From a virus, in the IMG/VR virus record IMGVR_UViG_3300020166_000133, positions 1 to 21,703 of that record: DNA of 21,703 nucleotides; one strand, given 5' to 3'. Every line of letters starts with the position of its first letter. Position 1 is the first letter of the stretch. Under the pieces are notes generated by a model, which was given only the letters and a program-made list of their open reading frames with translations, had not been told where the DNA came from and ran no database searches. The position numbers and the translations under genes are program-made. Of the stretch, positions 1 to 6,713 are shown in pieces.

Positions 1-1
1 G

Positions 2-172
2 GGGATCGAAGAGTACTTAGATAAAGGTGGGGAGGTAACGCAATGCCCACCCCGGGCGTTTACATTAACCGAAGGGCCGAGACGTAAGTTCGACGGCGGG
101 CGGAACGCTTCGCTAACCGACCCAACCAACCGAGATGTGGGTGCGCATCGCCCTACAAAAAAGGAGCAATAA
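2..172 (+). CDS. 3' end of an unrecognised small phage protein (partial)
   Basis: An open frame enters from the left edge and runs for 56 codons to a TAA at 170-172; the start lies outside the window. The visible part begins GIEEYLDKGGEVTQCPP and is rich in charged residues, Gly and Pro, with no membrane segment. I do not recognise a family. It is supported by context: the stop lies 5 bases before the next start, and the ribosome binding site of the next gene (AAGGAG, 161-166) overlaps its last codons. That is the tight spacing seen throughout this operon. The other two plus-strand frames are closed early here. A chance open frame of this length at a window edge remains possible. Confidence 0.55.
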   Translation, partial: GIEEYLDKGGEVTQCPPRAFTLTEGPRRKFDGGRNASLTDPTNRDVGAHRPTKKEQ

Positions 173-177
173 ACTAA

Positions 178-585
178 ATGTATGAGTACCCCTGCAAGAT
201 TGTCAGAGTCGTAGACGGAGATACAGTCGATGTTGATATTGATCTTGGTTTTAGTCATTGGATTCATAACGAGCGCATACGTTTGTACGGTGTTGATACT
301 CCAGAGTGCCGCACACGAGATGCTGAAGAAAAAGCGGCCGGACTCTTGGCAAAGGCGTTTGTCGAAGACGCCCTGCACGTCGGAGGAACATACACACTCA
401 GCACTAAAGAGAAGGGTAAGTTCGGACGGTACTTAGGAGTCATCATGCTTAGTGATAGGACTTCAATCAACGCGGCGCTAGTTACAGAACACTTAGCAGT
501 TGCGTACTTCGGCCAGAGCAAACAAGACATTGAAGACGCACACGCAGCGAACTACGAACTACTAAAAGAAAAAGGATTGCTATAA
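178..585 (+). CDS. Staphylococcal-nuclease-like (thermonuclease) protein
   Basis: This 135-residue protein is a single SNase-like OB-fold nuclease domain, a family of Ca-dependent phosphodiesterases that cut DNA and RNA. The core motifs are all visible: VVDGDTVDVDIDLGF (residues 11-25), RLYGVDTPE (35-43) and KFGRYLG (81-87). The residues matching the SNase metal and catalytic set are present as Asp15, Arg35, Asp40, Glu43 and Arg84, so it should be active. There is no signal peptide, unlike secreted bacterial thermonucleases, so it should act inside the infected cell. A ribosome binding site AAGGAG sits 11 bases before the ATG. The polymerase gene starts one base after its stop, so the two are co-transcribed. 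A role in degrading host DNA or in replication and recombination is inference. The family call is firm. Confidence 0.93.
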   Translation: MYEYPCKIVRVVDGDTVDVDIDLGFSHWIHNERIRLYGVDTPECRTRDAEEKAAGLLAKAFVEDALHVGGTYTLSTKEKGKFGRYLGVIMLSDRTSINAALVTEHLAVAYFGQSKQDIEDAHAANYELLKEKGLL

Positions 586-586
586 C

Positions 587-2449
587 GTGAATATAATAAC
601 GGTAGACTTCGAGACGTACTACGATAAGACGTTTTCTCTAAGTAAGCTAACAACAGAAGAATACATACGCAGCCCTGACTTTGAAGTGATAGGACTAGCA
701 GTCAAAGTAAACAATGGCGATACAGAATGGTTAAGTGGGCCTCACGATGCGCTTAAGAAATACTTACAGGATAACTACGATTGGGAAGGTTCTGCTGTTC
801 TTGCCCATAATACTTTGTTCGACGGCGCTATTCTTAGTTGGGTGTTTGATATTCACCCTAAGTTATATCTTGATACGTTATGTATGGCGCGTGCCCTCCA
901 CGGCACAGAAGTTGGTGGCTCGCTTAAGTATCTAGCGGATATGTACGAGATCGGCGAGAAAGGTGATGAGGTTATACACGCTCAAGGTAAACGTCGGGGG
1001 GATTTTACTGGCGAAGAGTTAAGTAGGTACGGCGACTACTGCATACAAGACACTGAACTTACTTACAAGTTGTTTGGTATTCTCGTTCGCCCCACCCCAC
1101 GCCAAGAGCTTAAAGTAATCGACATGACCTTACGTATGTTCATTGACCCTGTACTAGAACTTGATACCAGTAAGTTAATTAAACACTTAGATACCTTACA
1201 AGAACAGAAAGAAAAGCTACTGGAAGAGTGTGGCATAGCCAAAGAAGAGCTGATGTCCAACCCCAAGTTTGCTTTAGCTTTAGAGTCGTTGGGGGTAATA
1301 CCCCCTACTAAGATAAGTGCGCGCACAGACAAAGAATCTTTTGCTTTTGCTAAGAGTGACGAGGCGTTTAAGGCATTACAGGAACATGAGGACACACGAG
1401 TGCAAGCCCTAGTAGCTGCACGAATAGGTTTGAAGAGCACACTAGAAGAGACACGCACCGAGCGGTTCATTGGTATAGGGATACGCGGGGCGATGCCCGT
1501 ACCGATTCGGTACTACGCTGCGCATACAGGCAGGTGGGGCGGTTCTGACAAGATAAACCTACAAAACTTACCATCACGCGGGCCAAATGCCAAGGTATTG
1601 AAATCATGTATTTGCGCCCCTGAAGGCCACACCTTGATCGAAGCTGACTCCGCGCAGATTGAGGCTCGCGTCTTAGCTTGGTTAGCAGGACAAGTTGACC
1701 TAGTTAAAGCGTTTGAGAACGGCGAAGACGTATACAAGAAGATGGCGGCTACTATCTACGGAGTGAAAGAAAGTGAAGTCACCAAAGAGCAACGGTTCAT
1801 CGGCAAGACCACAATCTTAGGCGCGGGCTACGGTATGGGTGCGGTTAAGTTCCGCGATCAGCTAAAGGGTATGGGTGTCGAGGTAGACGAAGAGGAATGC
1901 CAACGTATCATACGTGTGTACAGAGGGGCTAACAAAGGTATAACTACTTTGTGGAGACAGGCGCAAGACGCGTTGATGGGTATGTACCAAGGGTATAGCA
2001 ACCCACTTGGACGGCAGGGGGTGTTGACAGTAGAAGCGGTTAACCAAGCCATACGACTACCGTCTAAACTACTGATGCGGTATGACGATCTGCAAGCAAC
2101 TCAAGGGGAGAGAGGCCCACAGTTTACATACAAGACCCGACGAGGCCGAATCAATATCTATGGTGGCAAGGTGATAGAGAACGTCTGTCAAGCGATAGCT
2201 AGATGTGTTATGGCAGAGCAGATGCTTCTAATCTCAAAGAAATATCGTGTGTTACTAACTGTACACGACTCTGTGGTATGCTGTGTAAGCGACACAAAAG
2301 TAGATGAAGCAGCAGCTTACGTCGCTCAGTGTATGCAATGGACTCCCGATTGGGCAGCAGGTCTGCCTTTGAACGGTGACGTTGAGTTAGGTAAGAACTA
2401 CGGAGAATGTACAGAATGGGTAAACCCACATGGTCGTTTAGTAGCCTAA
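587..2449 (+). CDS. polA: Family A DNA polymerase with 3'-5' exonuclease domain
   Basis: This 620-residue replicative polymerase has an N-terminal DEDD proofreading exonuclease (about 1-165): exo I DFETYY with Asp7 and Glu9, exo II NTLFD with Asp79, exo III YCIQD with Tyr151 and Asp155. The polymerase domain follows (about 300-615): motif A at 352-361 with Asp354; motif B with Arg403, Lys407, Leu411 and Tyr415; motif C VHDS with His560, Asp561 and Ser562. There is no 5'-3' nuclease domain, as in T7-type enzymes. Two positions stand out: Leu411 aligns with E. coli Pol I Phe762, and Ser562 replaces the Glu that usually follows the catalytic Asp. The start is GTG, with AAAGGA 10 bases upstream inside the preceding gene. 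Its 3' end overlaps the next gene. Confidence 0.96.
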   Translation: MNIITVDFETYYDKTFSLSKLTTEEYIRSPDFEVIGLAVKVNNGDTEWLSGPHDALKKYLQDNYDWEGSAVLAHNTLFDGAILSWVFDIHPKLYLDTLCMARALHGTEVGGSLKYLADMYEIGEKGDEVIHAQGKRRGDFTGEELSRYGDYCIQDTELTYKLFGILVRPTPRQELKVIDMTLRMFIDPVLELDTSKLIKHLDTLQEQKEKLLEECGIAKEELMSNPKFALALESLGVIPPTKISARTDKESFAFAKSDEAFKALQEHEDTRVQALVAARIGLKSTLEETRTERFIGIGIRGAMPVPIRYYAAHTGRWGGSDKINLQNLPSRGPNAKVLKSCICAPEGHTLIEADSAQIEARVLAWLAGQVDLVKAFENGEDVYKKMAATIYGVKESEVTKEQRFIGKTTILGAGYGMGAVKFRDQLKGMGVEVDEEECQRIIRVYRGANKGITTLWRQAQDALMGMYQGYSNPLGRQGVLTVEAVNQAIRLPSKLLMRYDDLQATQGERGPQFTYKTRRGRINIYGGKVIENVCQAIARCVMAEQMLLISKKYRVLLTVHDSVVCCVSDTKVDEAAAYVAQCMQWTPDWAAGLPLNGDVELGKNYGECTEWVNPHGRLVA

Positions 2450-3093
2450 AGACTTTTAACGACTGCCCTAAAAAGTATTACCACACGAAAGTACTTAAAG
2501 ATTACAAAGAAGACTTTAATACCGAAGCCATACTGTACGGCAACGAGTTTCATGAAGCTGCCGAGTTGTACGTTAAAGGTGCTGTCGAAGAGCTAGACCC
2601 AAGGTTTGACTATGCGCTAACTGCACTGGACAAACTTAAGAACATGAAGGGTGAGAAGCTCTGTGAGCTAAAGATGGGTTTAACTGAAAACCTTGAAGCG
2701 TGTGGGTTTTTCGATAAAGACGTATGGTTTCGAGGGGTAGCCGACCTCATTATCCTAGATAGGGAAACAGGTGTAGCTAAAGTAATCGACTACAAAACGG
2801 GTAAGTCCGCTAAGTATGCCGACAAGGGGCAGCTAGAACTGATGGCTTTAGCCGTTTTCAAGCACTACCCCGAGGTTAAAGTAGTTAAAGGCGGCTTACT
2901 GTTTGTGGTATGTAACGCGTTTATTAAAGAGACGTACACCATAGAACAAGAGTCTGACCTCTGGAAGAAATGGTTGAGTGAATACGGTATGTTGGAAAAG
3001 TCGTACGAAGTTGATACATGGAATGCAAGACCGACAGGGCTTTGCCGCGCTTGGTGCGTGGTATTAGAATGCCCACACAATGGGAGAAGATAG
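2416..3093 (+). CDS. PD-(D/E)XK nuclease, RecB/Cas4-like, with probable Fe-S cysteines
   Basis: This is a 225-residue nuclease of the RecB/Cas4 type. The order of motifs is clear: an N-terminal FSSLKTFNDCPKKYY segment, a GNEFHEA helix with His46, VADLI with Asp110, VIDYKTGK with Asp125 and Lys127, and a following Gln139 helix. Cys17 plus the C-terminal trio Cys210, Cys214 and Cys219 match the four cysteines that hold a 4Fe-4S cluster in AddB and Cas4-like nucleases. Such phage proteins are thought to process DNA ends during recombination or replication. I prefer the ATG at 2416 because GGAG at 2402-2405 lies 10 bases upstream; the ATG at 2407 would have almost no spacing. The first 34 bases overlap the end of the polymerase gene in another frame. 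The family is confident, the cluster inferred. Confidence 0.9.
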   Translation: MGKPTWSFSSLKTFNDCPKKYYHTKVLKDYKEDFNTEAILYGNEFHEAAELYVKGAVEELDPRFDYALTALDKLKNMKGEKLCELKMGLTENLEACGFFDKDVWFRGVADLIILDRETGVAKVIDYKTGKSAKYADKGQLELMALAVFKHYPEVKVVKGGLLFVVCNAFIKETYTIEQESDLWKKWLSEYGMLEKSYEVDTWNARPTGLCRAWCVVLECPHNGRR

Positions 3094-3095
3094 AG

Positions 3096-3425
3096 ATGCC
3101 TGCAAAGAAGCGAAAGAAGCAAGTAAACGCCCCTGTTGGGAGTAAAGCGTTTGAAGCTCGAATGGAGCGGCAGCGTGCTAGACGTGCGATCGACGAAACA
3201 GGGGTCGATAGGAACAACAACGGTAAGGCTGATAAGCGCGAGGGTAAAGACGTTAGCCACAACGTGGCATTAAGTCGGGGCGGCAGTAATAAAGACGGTG
3301 TGACAATAGAAGACTCCAGTACCAACCGTGCGCGTAAGCCACGTAAACGTACGGTTGCCGCAAAAACAGGCGGCGCAATCACCAACAAAAAAGTTAAGGC
3401 ACCTACAAGCACGCGTAGGAAATAG
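3096..3425 (+). CDS. Small, very basic HNH-like protein
   Basis: This 109-residue protein is strongly Lys/Arg-rich, with a basic N-terminus (MPAKKRKKQ) and a basic tail. The middle, DVSHNVALSRGGSNKDG (52-68), followed by a STNRARK segment (75-81), resembles the core of HNH endonucleases (Asp-His, then hydrophobic-Pro-Leu-Ser-x-Gly-Gly, then Asn-Arg). However, Asp-His is here Ser-His and the middle Asn is not clearly placed, so it may be a degenerate or inactive relative, or a DNA-binding protein. A stretch at 38-49 also fits an EF-hand-like loop. A longer in-frame start exists upstream, but GGGAG at 3082-3086 lies 9 bases before the ATG at 3096, just after the stop of the nuclease gene, which decides this start. 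It is followed by an 87-base gap. Confidence 0.75.
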   Translation: MPAKKRKKQVNAPVGSKAFEARMERQRARRAIDETGVDRNNNGKADKREGKDVSHNVALSRGGSNKDGVTIEDSSTNRARKPRKRTVAAKTGGAITNKKVKAPTSTRRK

Positions 3426-3512
3426 TACACAAACGTAACGTAACAGCACAAAAAGTAAGTAGGGGGAAGCACACAGTTGTTTCGCTCTATTTACTGACCT
3501 CCGGAGAAAGGG

Positions 3513-5054
3513 ATGCAGATAGTAGATAACAGGGCTTTGCGCATTAAAGTACGTAACCCAAACAAAATACTAACGTCGATACCACGCAGTAAACAGTTAA
3601 GTGAGAACGAAGTGTTGGTTAAGTGGGGGGTAGACGAGGCCCGAGTGCTCAGAAACTTAAACGTGAAAAGCGTACCCTCGCCTATTCTTGGGCGGTATGA
3701 GTGGACTGGGATGCACAAACCTTTTGACCACCAGAAGACTACCTCTTCTTTCCTTACTATGAACCAACGTGCTTTTTGTTTTAACGAACAGGGCACAGGT
3801 AAGACAGCTAGTGCTATATGGGCGTCTGACTTTCTAATGAAACAAGGCATTATCCGTAGAGCACTTATTATATGCCCGCTATCTATCATGGATTCTGCGT
3901 GGCGAGCTGACCTATTTACATTCGCTATGCACCGTACAGTCGATATTGCCCACGGCCCACGAGAAAAACGAGAGAAGATAATTAGAGGCGGGGCAGACTA
4001 CGTAGTCATTAACTACGACGGCGTGGAGATAGTACGTGATGCGATAGCCGAGGGAGGGTTTGATTTAATCATCGCTGACGAAGCTACCCATTACAAGAAC
4101 ACTCAGTCTAAACGTTGGAAGGTACTTAACTCACTAGTCGAACCAAACACTTGGCTGTGGATGATGACCGGTACTCCTGCGGCACAGTCCCCAGTAGACG
4201 CTTATGGTTTAGCTAAACTTGTTAGCCCTAAGAACGTACCTAGATTTGCGGGGGCGTTCAAAGAAATGGTGATGCAGAAAGTAAGTCAGTTTAAATGGAC
4301 CCCTAAACCTACCGCCACTGATACGGTGTTCAACGCACTGCAACCCGCCATAAGATTTACAAAAGAACAATGTTTAGATCTACCAGAACTAACTTATAAC
4401 AAACGTATGGTGGAGCTTAACGCCCAACAACGTAAATACTACGACATACTTAAGACTAAGATGCTTGCAGTAGCGGCGGGAGAGGCGATAAGTGCAGCTA
4501 ACGCAGCGGTAAACATGAACAAACTACTACAAATATCTTGTGGCGCGGTATATACCGACACTGGAGAGACGGTAGAGTTTGACGTGAAGAACAGGTACAA
4601 AGTATTATCCGAAGTCATCGCGGAGTCTAGCCAGAAAGTTCTTGTCTTCGTGCCATTCAAACACGTCATAGGGATTCTTTCCGAGAAGCTAACCGCAGAC
4701 GGTATAACTAATGAAATAATAAGCGGGAACGTATCGGTAAACAAACGCACTAAAATATTTAGCGCCTTCCAGACTACACCAGACCCGCGCGTACTAATAA
4801 TACAACCTCAAGCAGCGGCACATGGCGTAACCCTAACCGCAGCCAACACCATTGTTTGGTGGGGGCCTGTGCCCTCGCTAGAAACGTACGCTCAAGCCAA
4901 CGCTAGGGTACACAGGTCAGGACAGAAACATCCTTGCACGGTGGTACAACTCCAAGGCTCCGCAGTAGAGAAACGAGTTTACAGTTTACTAGACCAAAAA
5001 ATAAACATCCACACAAAAATGATAGATTTATACCAAGACGTGCTTGAAAGTTAA
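3513..5054 (+). CDS. SNF2-family superfamily 2 helicase / DNA translocase
   Basis: This 513-residue ATPase has the full motif set. Motif I is NEQGTGKT (91-98), motif II is ADEAT (188-192, DEAT in place of DEAH), and motif III is TGTP (219-222). Motif V lies at 433-450, and motif VI QANARVHRSGQ (461-471) is diagnostic for SNF2-like proteins. The two RecA-like domains are separated by a linker around 260-360. Phage proteins of this type probably translocate on double-stranded DNA during replication, recombination or repair; the exact job is not known from sequence. There is no accessory DNA-binding or nuclease domain, and the length is usual for phage versions. GGAG at 3503-3506 lies 6 bases before the ATG. 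It follows two nuclease-type genes, suggesting a shared DNA-processing function. Confidence 0.93.
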   Translation: MQIVDNRALRIKVRNPNKILTSIPRSKQLSENEVLVKWGVDEARVLRNLNVKSVPSPILGRYEWTGMHKPFDHQKTTSSFLTMNQRAFCFNEQGTGKTASAIWASDFLMKQGIIRRALIICPLSIMDSAWRADLFTFAMHRTVDIAHGPREKREKIIRGGADYVVINYDGVEIVRDAIAEGGFDLIIADEATHYKNTQSKRWKVLNSLVEPNTWLWMMTGTPAAQSPVDAYGLAKLVSPKNVPRFAGAFKEMVMQKVSQFKWTPKPTATDTVFNALQPAIRFTKEQCLDLPELTYNKRMVELNAQQRKYYDILKTKMLAVAAGEAISAANAAVNMNKLLQISCGAVYTDTGETVEFDVKNRYKVLSEVIAESSQKVLVFVPFKHVIGILSEKLTADGITNEIISGNVSVNKRTKIFSAFQTTPDPRVLIIQPQAAAHGVTLTAANTIVWWGPVPSLETYAQANARVHRSGQKHPCTVVQLQGSAVEKRVYSLLDQKINIHTKMIDLYQDVLES

Positions 5055-5079
5055 ACTTAGTTACAATATACTAGACCTT

Positions 5080-5097
5080 GTTATGCAACAACATAAC
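5080..5097. promoter_or_regulatory. Inverted repeat upstream of 5116; candidate operator
   Basis: A perfect 6-base inverted repeat, GTTATG and CATAAC, is separated by CAACAA. It overlaps a second dyad, TTGTT-ATGC-AACAA (5078-5091). It lies in the 61-base gap after the helicase gene and ends 6 bases before the ribosome binding site of the next gene (AAGGAGA, 5104-5110). The stem is AT-rich and has no T-run after it, so it is not a convincing terminator. An operator or a 5' leader hairpin is more likely. I see no confident -35/-10 pair in the gap. Confidence 0.35.
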
Positions 5098-5115
5098 TAA
5101 TAAAAGGAGATAAGT

Positions 5116-5508
5116 ATGGCGAATGATGATATGGAAAGACTAGTAAAAGTCTTCGTAAAGATTCGGGATAAGAAAGCAGAAGTTGCCCGAGAAGCCAAAG
5201 AAAAAGAAGCCGTTTTAGAAGAACAACTGTCAATGATTCGAGCCAAGTTACTTAACTATTGCAAAGAAAATGGCATAGAGAAAGTAGGCACAGAGTCAGG
5301 TACGTTCTTCCGAAGTGTTAAAACGCGTTACGGTACTAATGATTGGGGGTCTATGCACAAGTTTATTTTGGAGCACGGGCTACCTGAGCTATTAGACAAG
5401 CGCATAAACCAAGGGAACATGAAGCAGTTCCTAGAAGAGAACCCAGAACTGTTACCGCCCGGCCTCAATGTAGACAGGGAGTACGCAGTTACGGTAAGGA
5501 GAAAGTAA
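5116..5508 (+). CDS. Conserved phage protein with N-terminal coiled coil; function unknown
   Basis: This 130-residue protein starts with a long charged helix (about 5-45, with many Lys, Glu and Ala in heptad-like spacing) that is likely to form a coiled coil. The C-terminal half (about 55-130) contains TRYGTNDWGSMHKFILEH, a KRINQGNMKQFLEENPE segment, and an ending PPGLNVDREYAVTVRRK. From memory the C-terminal half resembles a protein common in replication regions of marine phages, but I cannot name a characterised family. The helix-plus-small-domain layout is loosely like Gam-type DNA-end-binding proteins; that is speculation. It has a strong AAGGAG ribosome binding site 6 bases before the ATG. 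Its stop overlaps the next start (TAATG), so it is translationally coupled to the helix-turn-helix gene. Confidence 0.85.
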   Translation: MANDDMERLVKVFVKIRDKKAEVAREAKEKEAVLEEQLSMIRAKLLNYCKENGIEKVGTESGTFFRSVKTRYGTNDWGSMHKFILEHGLPELLDKRINQGNMKQFLEENPELLPPGLNVDREYAVTVRRK

Positions 5509-5831
5509 TGAGTGCTACAGACAAGTACGTACCTATAGATGTCATGGCAGAGTATTTAAGCTTAAAACCTAACACTCTTAGAACGTGGGTACGGATGGGG
5601 TTCATCCCTAAAAGTACTTATATAAAAGTGGGCAACACTTATCGGTTTAGTGTGCCAGAGGTAGTAGAGGCGCTTAAGAAAGATGACCCTGCGGAAGCGG
5701 AGACACGCCAAAGAAAAGAAGCCATAGACGCGTTACCGAAATATGTTGACGACGTTACCGAGACAGTTGATGACGAGATAAGTGCGCTATCACACGACAT
5801 AACTAGTTTTGATGACAACGAAGACCTATAG
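5508..5831 (+). CDS. Helix-turn-helix protein, excisionase/MerR-like
   Basis: This 107-residue protein has a winged helix-turn-helix at residues 9-57: DVMAEYLSLKPNTLRTWVRM forms the first two helices, followed by a GFIPKSTYIKVGNTYRF wing and a VPEVVEAL helix. This layout is typical of excisionase and MerR-like DNA-binding domains, which bend or mark DNA or act as regulators. The C-terminal half is acidic (many Asp and Glu, 58-107) and probably disordered. It overlaps the preceding stop by one base, and SD-like AAGGAGA lies just before. In this position it could be a regulator of early genes, an accessory factor for replication initiation, or an excisionase. No integrase lies in the window to support the last. 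The fold is fairly sure, the role is not. Confidence 0.82.
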   Translation: MSATDKYVPIDVMAEYLSLKPNTLRTWVRMGFIPKSTYIKVGNTYRFSVPEVVEALKKDDPAEAETRQRKEAIDALPKYVDDVTETVDDEISALSHDITSFDDNEDL

Positions 5832-5837
5832 GGGTGG

Positions 5838-6638
5838 ATGGTGAGCGAACTTATGGACGACATGCCCGATACCTACAAAAACTTACTGGCGCAACTAGAA
5901 CCAAAAACCCATCCTAGTGATGGTGCAGCGGAAAGTAAACGCAGGTTAAGTATACGCGACGGTGTATTCCGTAAAGTTGTGGACGGCAAAGAAGATGCAG
6001 CGTTTGAGGCTAGTAATTTAAAAGTTGTTATCGTAAAAGTCGCGCCGGTCTCTCGTATGTATTACGAAGGGCAGTACGTTGCGGGAAAAACTACCGCCCC
6101 TAAATGTTGGTCTGCGGATGCAAACACTCAACGTGCTTCTGACGATGTAAGTAGTACCGACCGTCAAGGCAGAACATGTAACGAGTGCCCACAGAACATC
6201 AGAGGTTCTGGCATGGGTGGAGGCAAAGCGTGCCGCATGCAACAACGTGTAGCACTAGTACTAGCGGATCAAGATGGTCAGGTTGTCTTTGACGAGCGGT
6301 ACATGCTATCACTGCCTGCTACTAGTATTCTTGCCCGCAACAAAGAAAGAATGGGGCTGAAAGTTTATGCGGAACACTTGGCTGCGTTCCAAGCTCCAAT
6401 AGCTACTGTGCTTACTGAATTAAGTTTCGAGGAGGGTAGCAGTATGCCGAGAGTATGCTTTAAGCCTGTTCGAGCATTAAACGAAGACGAAGTTACAGCA
6501 GCAAAAGCTATACAGAAAGACCCTAATACTAAAAATTTAATTGCTTTCAACCCAAAGCCTTATGTAGACGATGGCCCCAACATGGACAATGTGTTTGGTA
6601 CCGTTAAAGGGGATGGGGTGTACGTAAAAAATTTGTAG
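5838..6638 (+). CDS. Conserved phage protein with four-cysteine cluster; function unknown
   Basis: This 266-residue protein is soluble, with no signal peptide or membrane segment. The striking part is a Cys cluster, Cys90, Cys114-x2-Cys117 and Cys132, framed by KCWSADA, TCNECPQN and GGGKACRMQQR; it could bind zinc or an Fe-S cluster. A regular beta-rich part follows (135-215), including YMLSLPATSILA and a CFKPVRALNEDE segment. From memory, similar proteins sit beside single-strand-binding and primase genes in other marine phages, but I know no assigned function. The neighbours suggest a role in replication or DNA binding. The start is uncertain: ATG 5838 and GTG 5841 are adjacent, and GGGG at 5831-5834 gives better spacing to the GTG. 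It begins 6 bases after the previous stop. Confidence 0.83.
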   Translation: MVSELMDDMPDTYKNLLAQLEPKTHPSDGAAESKRRLSIRDGVFRKVVDGKEDAAFEASNLKVVIVKVAPVSRMYYEGQYVAGKTTAPKCWSADANTQRASDDVSSTDRQGRTCNECPQNIRGSGMGGGKACRMQQRVALVLADQDGQVVFDERYMLSLPATSILARNKERMGLKVYAEHLAAFQAPIATVLTELSFEEGSSMPRVCFKPVRALNEDEVTAAKAIQKDPNTKNLIAFNPKPYVDDGPNMDNVFGTVKGDGVYVKNL

Positions 6639-6662
6639 TAACCGTAGTACCCGAACCATAAC

Positions 6663-6680
6663 TTAGCCCTTACCGGCTAA
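6663..6680. promoter_or_regulatory. Inverted repeat upstream of the SSB-like gene
   Basis: A perfect 6-base inverted repeat, TTAGCC and GGCTAA, has a 6-base spacer (CTTACC). It lies in the 75-base gap between the Cys-cluster gene and the SSB-like gene, about 20 bases before the ribosome binding site (AGAGAG, 6701-6706). It is followed by TGCTATTTTA, a weak T-rich stretch, so it could be a weak terminator, a leader hairpin or an operator. It has the same 6-6-6 layout as the dyad at 5080-5097 but a different sequence. Confidence 0.3.
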
Positions 6681-6713
6681 TGCTATTTTAAAAACCTTAA
6701 AGAGAGTGCAGAT

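Noticed and set aside
3018-3095. Longer N-terminus for the HNH-like protein
   Set aside because: It would overlap the end of the nuclease gene by 76 bases with no ribosome binding site, while the ATG at 3096 has GGGAG at the right distance.
2924-3472. A 182-codon minus-strand open frame with hydrophobic stretches
   Set aside because: It lies opposite the nuclease and HNH-like genes and is Arg/Leu-rich, as expected for the complement of Lys/Arg-rich coding sequence; no start signal fits.
5044-5067. TTGAAA and TACAAT as a promoter before gene 5116
   Set aside because: The hexamers are good, but the spacer is only 12 bases, too short for a sigma-70 promoter.
5508-5831. Calling the phage temperate because of the excisionase-like protein
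   Set aside because: The fold is shared by many regulators, and no integrase, repressor or att site lies in the window.
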